Source: an uncultured Clostridia bacterium
Lineage (GTDB): Bacteria > Bacillota > Clostridia > Peptostreptococcales > Anaerovoracaceae
Direction of reading: 5' to 3'
Length of the DNA: 8,091 nt
Assembly: GCA_934278965.1 (NCBI GenBank)
Contig: CAKQWL010000123.1
Span: 1-8,091, forward strand
Positions within the stretch are counted from its first letter, which is position 1, and every line of letters begins with the position of its first letter. Shown piece by piece: positions 6,863 to 8,091 of the stretch. The notes beneath the pieces were generated by a model. The model saw only the letters and a list, made by a program, of their open reading frames with translations, had not been told where the DNA came from and ran no database searches. A program made the position numbers and the translations under genes.

Positions 6863-6897
6863 GCTATGGCAAACCCAGTAGGCAGAAAGGGAAAAAG

Positions 6898-7326
6898 ATG
6901 AAATCATTTATTGCAAAGCCACATGAAGTAGAACGCAAGTGGTATGTGGTAGACGCTGAGGGCAAGACTCTCGGAAGACTTGCGTCTGAAGTTGCTTCGA
7001 TCCTTCGCGGAAAGAAGAAGCCGATCTACACTCCGCATGTTGACTGCGGTGATTATGTCATCGTTATCAATGCAGAGAAAGTAGAAGTAACAGGCAAGAA
7101 GAGAAAGGAAAAGATCTATAAGAGACATACGGGTTATCCGGGTGGTCTCAGAGAGACGACTTTCGAAAAACTGCAGGCAAAGAAGCCGGAAGAGATCATC
7201 CGTCATGCAGTAAAAGGCATGATGCCGGACGGAGCTCTCGGAAGACAGATGTACAAAAAGCTGAAGGTTTACGCCGGTCCGGAGCATAATCATGCTGCGC
7301 AGAAGCCGGAAGTATGGAAGTTCTAA
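6898..7326 (+). CDS. rplM: 50S ribosomal protein L13 (uL13)
   Basis: Early-assembly 50S protein binding 23S rRNA. The 142-residue product has standard length. Recognisable segments are [18 protein letters not shown] at the N-terminus, [19 protein letters not shown], then HTGYPGG and the family signature region [24 protein letters not shown] towards the end. AAAGGG (6886-6891) lies 6 nt before the ATG. It is followed by rpsI after 20 nt, the near-universal bacterial pairing. In some bacteria L13 represses its own operon through the leader; the long leader here makes that plausible. Confidence 0.98.
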   Translation: MKSFIAKPHEVERKWYVVDAEGKTLGRLASEVASILRGKKKPIYTPHVDCGDYVIVINAEKVEVTGKKRKEKIYKRHTGYPGGLRETTFEKLQAKKPEEIIRHAVKGMMPDGALGRQMYKKLKVYAGPEHNHAAQKPEVWKF

Positions 7327-7346
7327 GGAAAGGGAGGAAATAAGAA

Positions 7347-7745
7347 ATGGCAAAGTTACAGTATGCCGCAACCGGCAGAAGAAAGTCATCAGTGGCCAGA
7401 GTAAGACTCATCCCTGGAACTGGTAAAATCACCGTAAACAAGAAGTCCCTCGACGATTATTTCGGAGCGAAGGAAATTGTAAAGAGAGAGGTGCAGAGAC
7501 CGTTTGCAGTCGCAGGATGCGAAGGCAAGTTCGATGTTGTTGCAACCGTACACGGCGGAGGCTTCACCGGTCAGGCAGGCGCTCTCAGACATGGTATTTC
7601 AAGAGCACTCTGTGTCGCAGATAAAGAGGCGTACAGATCACTCCTCAAGACAGCTGGATTCCTGACAAGAGACTCCAGAATGAAGGAAAGAAAGAAATAC
7701 GGTCTCAAGAAAGCGAGAAGAGCATCTCAGTTCTCTAAGCGTTAA
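7347..7745 (+). CDS. rpsI: 30S ribosomal protein S9 (uS9)
   Basis: Small-subunit head protein. The 132-residue product begins [19 protein letters not shown] and contains [19 protein letters not shown]. It ends in a basic stretch closing with QFSKR, the C-terminal tail that reaches the P-site tRNA anticodon stem in known ribosomes. GGGAGG (7332-7337) lies 9 nt before the ATG. It is the last gene of the rplM operon, with a strong terminator 15 nt after its stop. Confidence 0.98.
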   Translation: MAKLQYAATGRRKSSVARVRLIPGTGKITVNKKSLDDYFGAKEIVKREVQRPFAVAGCEGKFDVVATVHGGGFTGQAGALRHGISRALCVADKEAYRSLLKTAGFLTRDSRMKERKKYGLKKARRASQFSKR

Positions 7746-7760
7746 GATTTATGCAAGAAG

Positions 7761-7800
7761 CCCCCGGATTCCAACCCTTGGAATCGGGGGTTTTCTGTTT
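7761..7800 (+). terminator. Strong intrinsic terminator of rplM-rpsI
   Basis: CCCCC (7761-7765) pairs with GGGGG (7786-7790) and GATTCCAA (7767-7774) with TTGGAATC (7778-7785). There is one bulged G at 7766 and a CCC loop. TTTTCTGTTT follows. Thirteen pairs plus a T tract make this clear. Confidence 0.95.
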
Positions 7801-7803
7801 CGA

Positions 7804-7847
7804 AAGGAGGAAATCTCATGCCGTTTCTTATCCGATTCGCGCTATAG
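7804..7847 (+). other. Orphan ribosome binding site with a nine-codon reading frame
   Basis: AAAGGAGG at 7804-7810 region is a near-perfect Shine-Dalgarno sequence 7 nt before ATG 7818. That frame encodes only MPFLIRFAL before TAG at 7845-7847. After the TAG the same frame stays open until about 8065, but its Pro/Arg/Ser-rich content does not look like a folded protein. It may be a broken gene start, a tiny peptide, or chance. I see no promoter between it and the rpsI terminator. Confidence 0.3.
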
Positions 7848-8049
7848 CTCCCTCGCATCCTCCGTATTGCTCCGCGCTATCGATTCCCCTCGCCTTTCGC
7901 ACCACGCCGCGCAATCTCCTTCGCCTGCGCATCCTCCGCCGCGTATACTGCGCCCGCACATCCTCCGCCCGCAGGCCGAAATTATCCTTTTTCTGTTTTT
8001 TATCGATATCGGATATTTTTTTATGGATTTCACGCCTCGATTCGGGATT
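7828..8049 (-). pseudogene. Doubtful minus-strand reading frame, possibly the remnant 3' end of a gene
   Basis: Reading on the minus strand from just after a stop at 8050-8052, 73 codons run to TAA at 7828-7830. The first part (NPESRREIHKKISDIDKKQK, then DNFGLRAEDVRAQYTRRR) looks like a charged helical protein. The rest is Arg-rich repeat sequence. There is no ATG or ribosome binding site at its beginning. A second minus frame is open from the window edge to 7842 and contains ATG 8055-8057. Switching between the two at the seven-base homopolymer run (8016-8022) would join them, as expected for a frameshifted gene entering from the right edge. I do not recognise a family, and it may not be coding at all. 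Confidence 0.2.
7838..7968. repeat. Four degenerate tandem repeats of 35, 35, 32 and 29 bp
   Basis: Units start at 7838, 7873, 7908 and 7940, each opening with CGCG followed by an A/T-bearing tetramer (CTAT, CTAT, CAAT, TATA). Units 1, 3 and 4 contain CATCCTCCG; unit 2 differs there. Units 1-3 also share a (C)CTCGC or CTTCGC core. Copies are direct and abut one another, so this is tandem duplication, not a CRISPR array. All lengths are 3n+2, so successive copies fall in rotating reading frames. Confidence 0.5.
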
Positions 8050-8084
8050 TCAGCCATTATTCTTGAGAAGGAACCCCGTTTTTT
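8043..8084 (+). terminator. Weak terminator-like hairpin near the right edge
   Basis: CGGGATTTC (8043-8051) pairs with GGAACCCCG (8070-8078) with one A-C mismatch and one wobble around an 18-nt loop. Six Ts (8079-8084) follow. The large loop and mismatch make it a weak candidate. If real, it would imply plus-strand transcription of the region after rpsI. Confidence 0.25.
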
Positions 8085-8091
8085 CGCAAAT

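Larger units (their letters stand above)
6666..6897 (+). promoter_or_regulatory. Long structured 5' leader of rplM with a duplicated hairpin element
   Basis: No gene fits in this stretch, but it folds well by eye. Hairpin 1: GGC 6755-6757 with GCC 6780-6782, CCA 6760-6762 with TGG 6777-6779, CTAA 6764-6767 with TTAG 6773-6776. Hairpin 2: GGC 6811-6813 with GCC 6850-6852, GTGCCT 6817-6822 with AGGTAC 6843-6848 (one wobble), CCGT 6824-6827 with ACGG 6836-6839. Each 3' GCC is followed by GAA(A/C)AAGCTT (ending 6792 and 6862). TTGC (6861-6864) and GCAA (6869-6872) could form a third small hairpin before the AAAGGG site (6886-6891). L13 leaders that autoregulate rplM are known in low-GC Gram-positives. 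I infer a similar role but cannot verify a consensus match. Confidence 0.5.

Noticed and set aside
7838..7968. CRISPR array
   Set aside because: Copies abut with no unique spacers, are highly degenerate, vary in length, and no cas gene is in view.

Overview
This window looks like a conserved housekeeping stretch of a Firmicutes chromosome, most likely an anaerobic Clostridia of roughly balanced base composition. That placement rests on protein style (C+ type L31, fused YrdC-Sua5 protein), strong AAGGAGG-type ribosome binding sites, sigma-A-like promoters (two with a TGn extension), and a prfA-ywlC-rpiB-upp order that resembles a shortened version of the Bacillus subtilis prfA-ywlC-rpiB(ywlF)-upp region. 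No species call is possible from sequence reading alone. All confidently called genes are on the + strand. I see no mobile element, tRNA, rRNA, CRISPR array or defence system.

Layout. (1) 2-577: 3' part of prmC, cut by the window edge. (2) 614-999: rpmE (ribosomal protein L31) as its own unit with an extended -10 promoter, a short foldable leader and a strong intrinsic terminator. (3) 1006-3820: a promoter followed by prfA (RF1), ywlC/tsaC-type threonylcarbamoyl-AMP synthase and rpiB. (4) 3847-6625: a promoter followed by upp, tyrS and a GntR/FCD-family regulator, closely spaced and probably co-transcribed. (5) 6631-7800: a promoter, a roughly 230-nt structured leader, rplM (L13), rpsI (S9) and a strong terminator. 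(6) 7801-8091: about 290 bases with no confident gene. It holds an orphan Shine-Dalgarno/ATG with only nine codons, four degenerate tandem repeats of 29-35 bp, a doubtful minus-strand reading frame and a weak terminator-like hairpin.

How the genes fit together: most act in translation. PrmC methylates the GGQ glutamine of release factors including RF1. YwlC makes the intermediate for t6A in ANN-decoding tRNAs. TyrS charges tRNA-Tyr, and L31, L13 and S9 are ribosomal proteins. RpiB and Upp add pentose-phosphate isomerisation and uracil salvage.

The most interesting material is non-coding and lies around the rplM promoter. A 12-bp-arm inverted repeat brackets the -10 box just downstream of the GntR-family gene. 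The rplM leader contains two hairpins of similar design, each ending GCC and followed by GAA(A/C)AAGCTT exactly 70 nt apart, which suggests a duplicated RNA element. I found no clear new multi-gene system. The rest is ordinary core genome.
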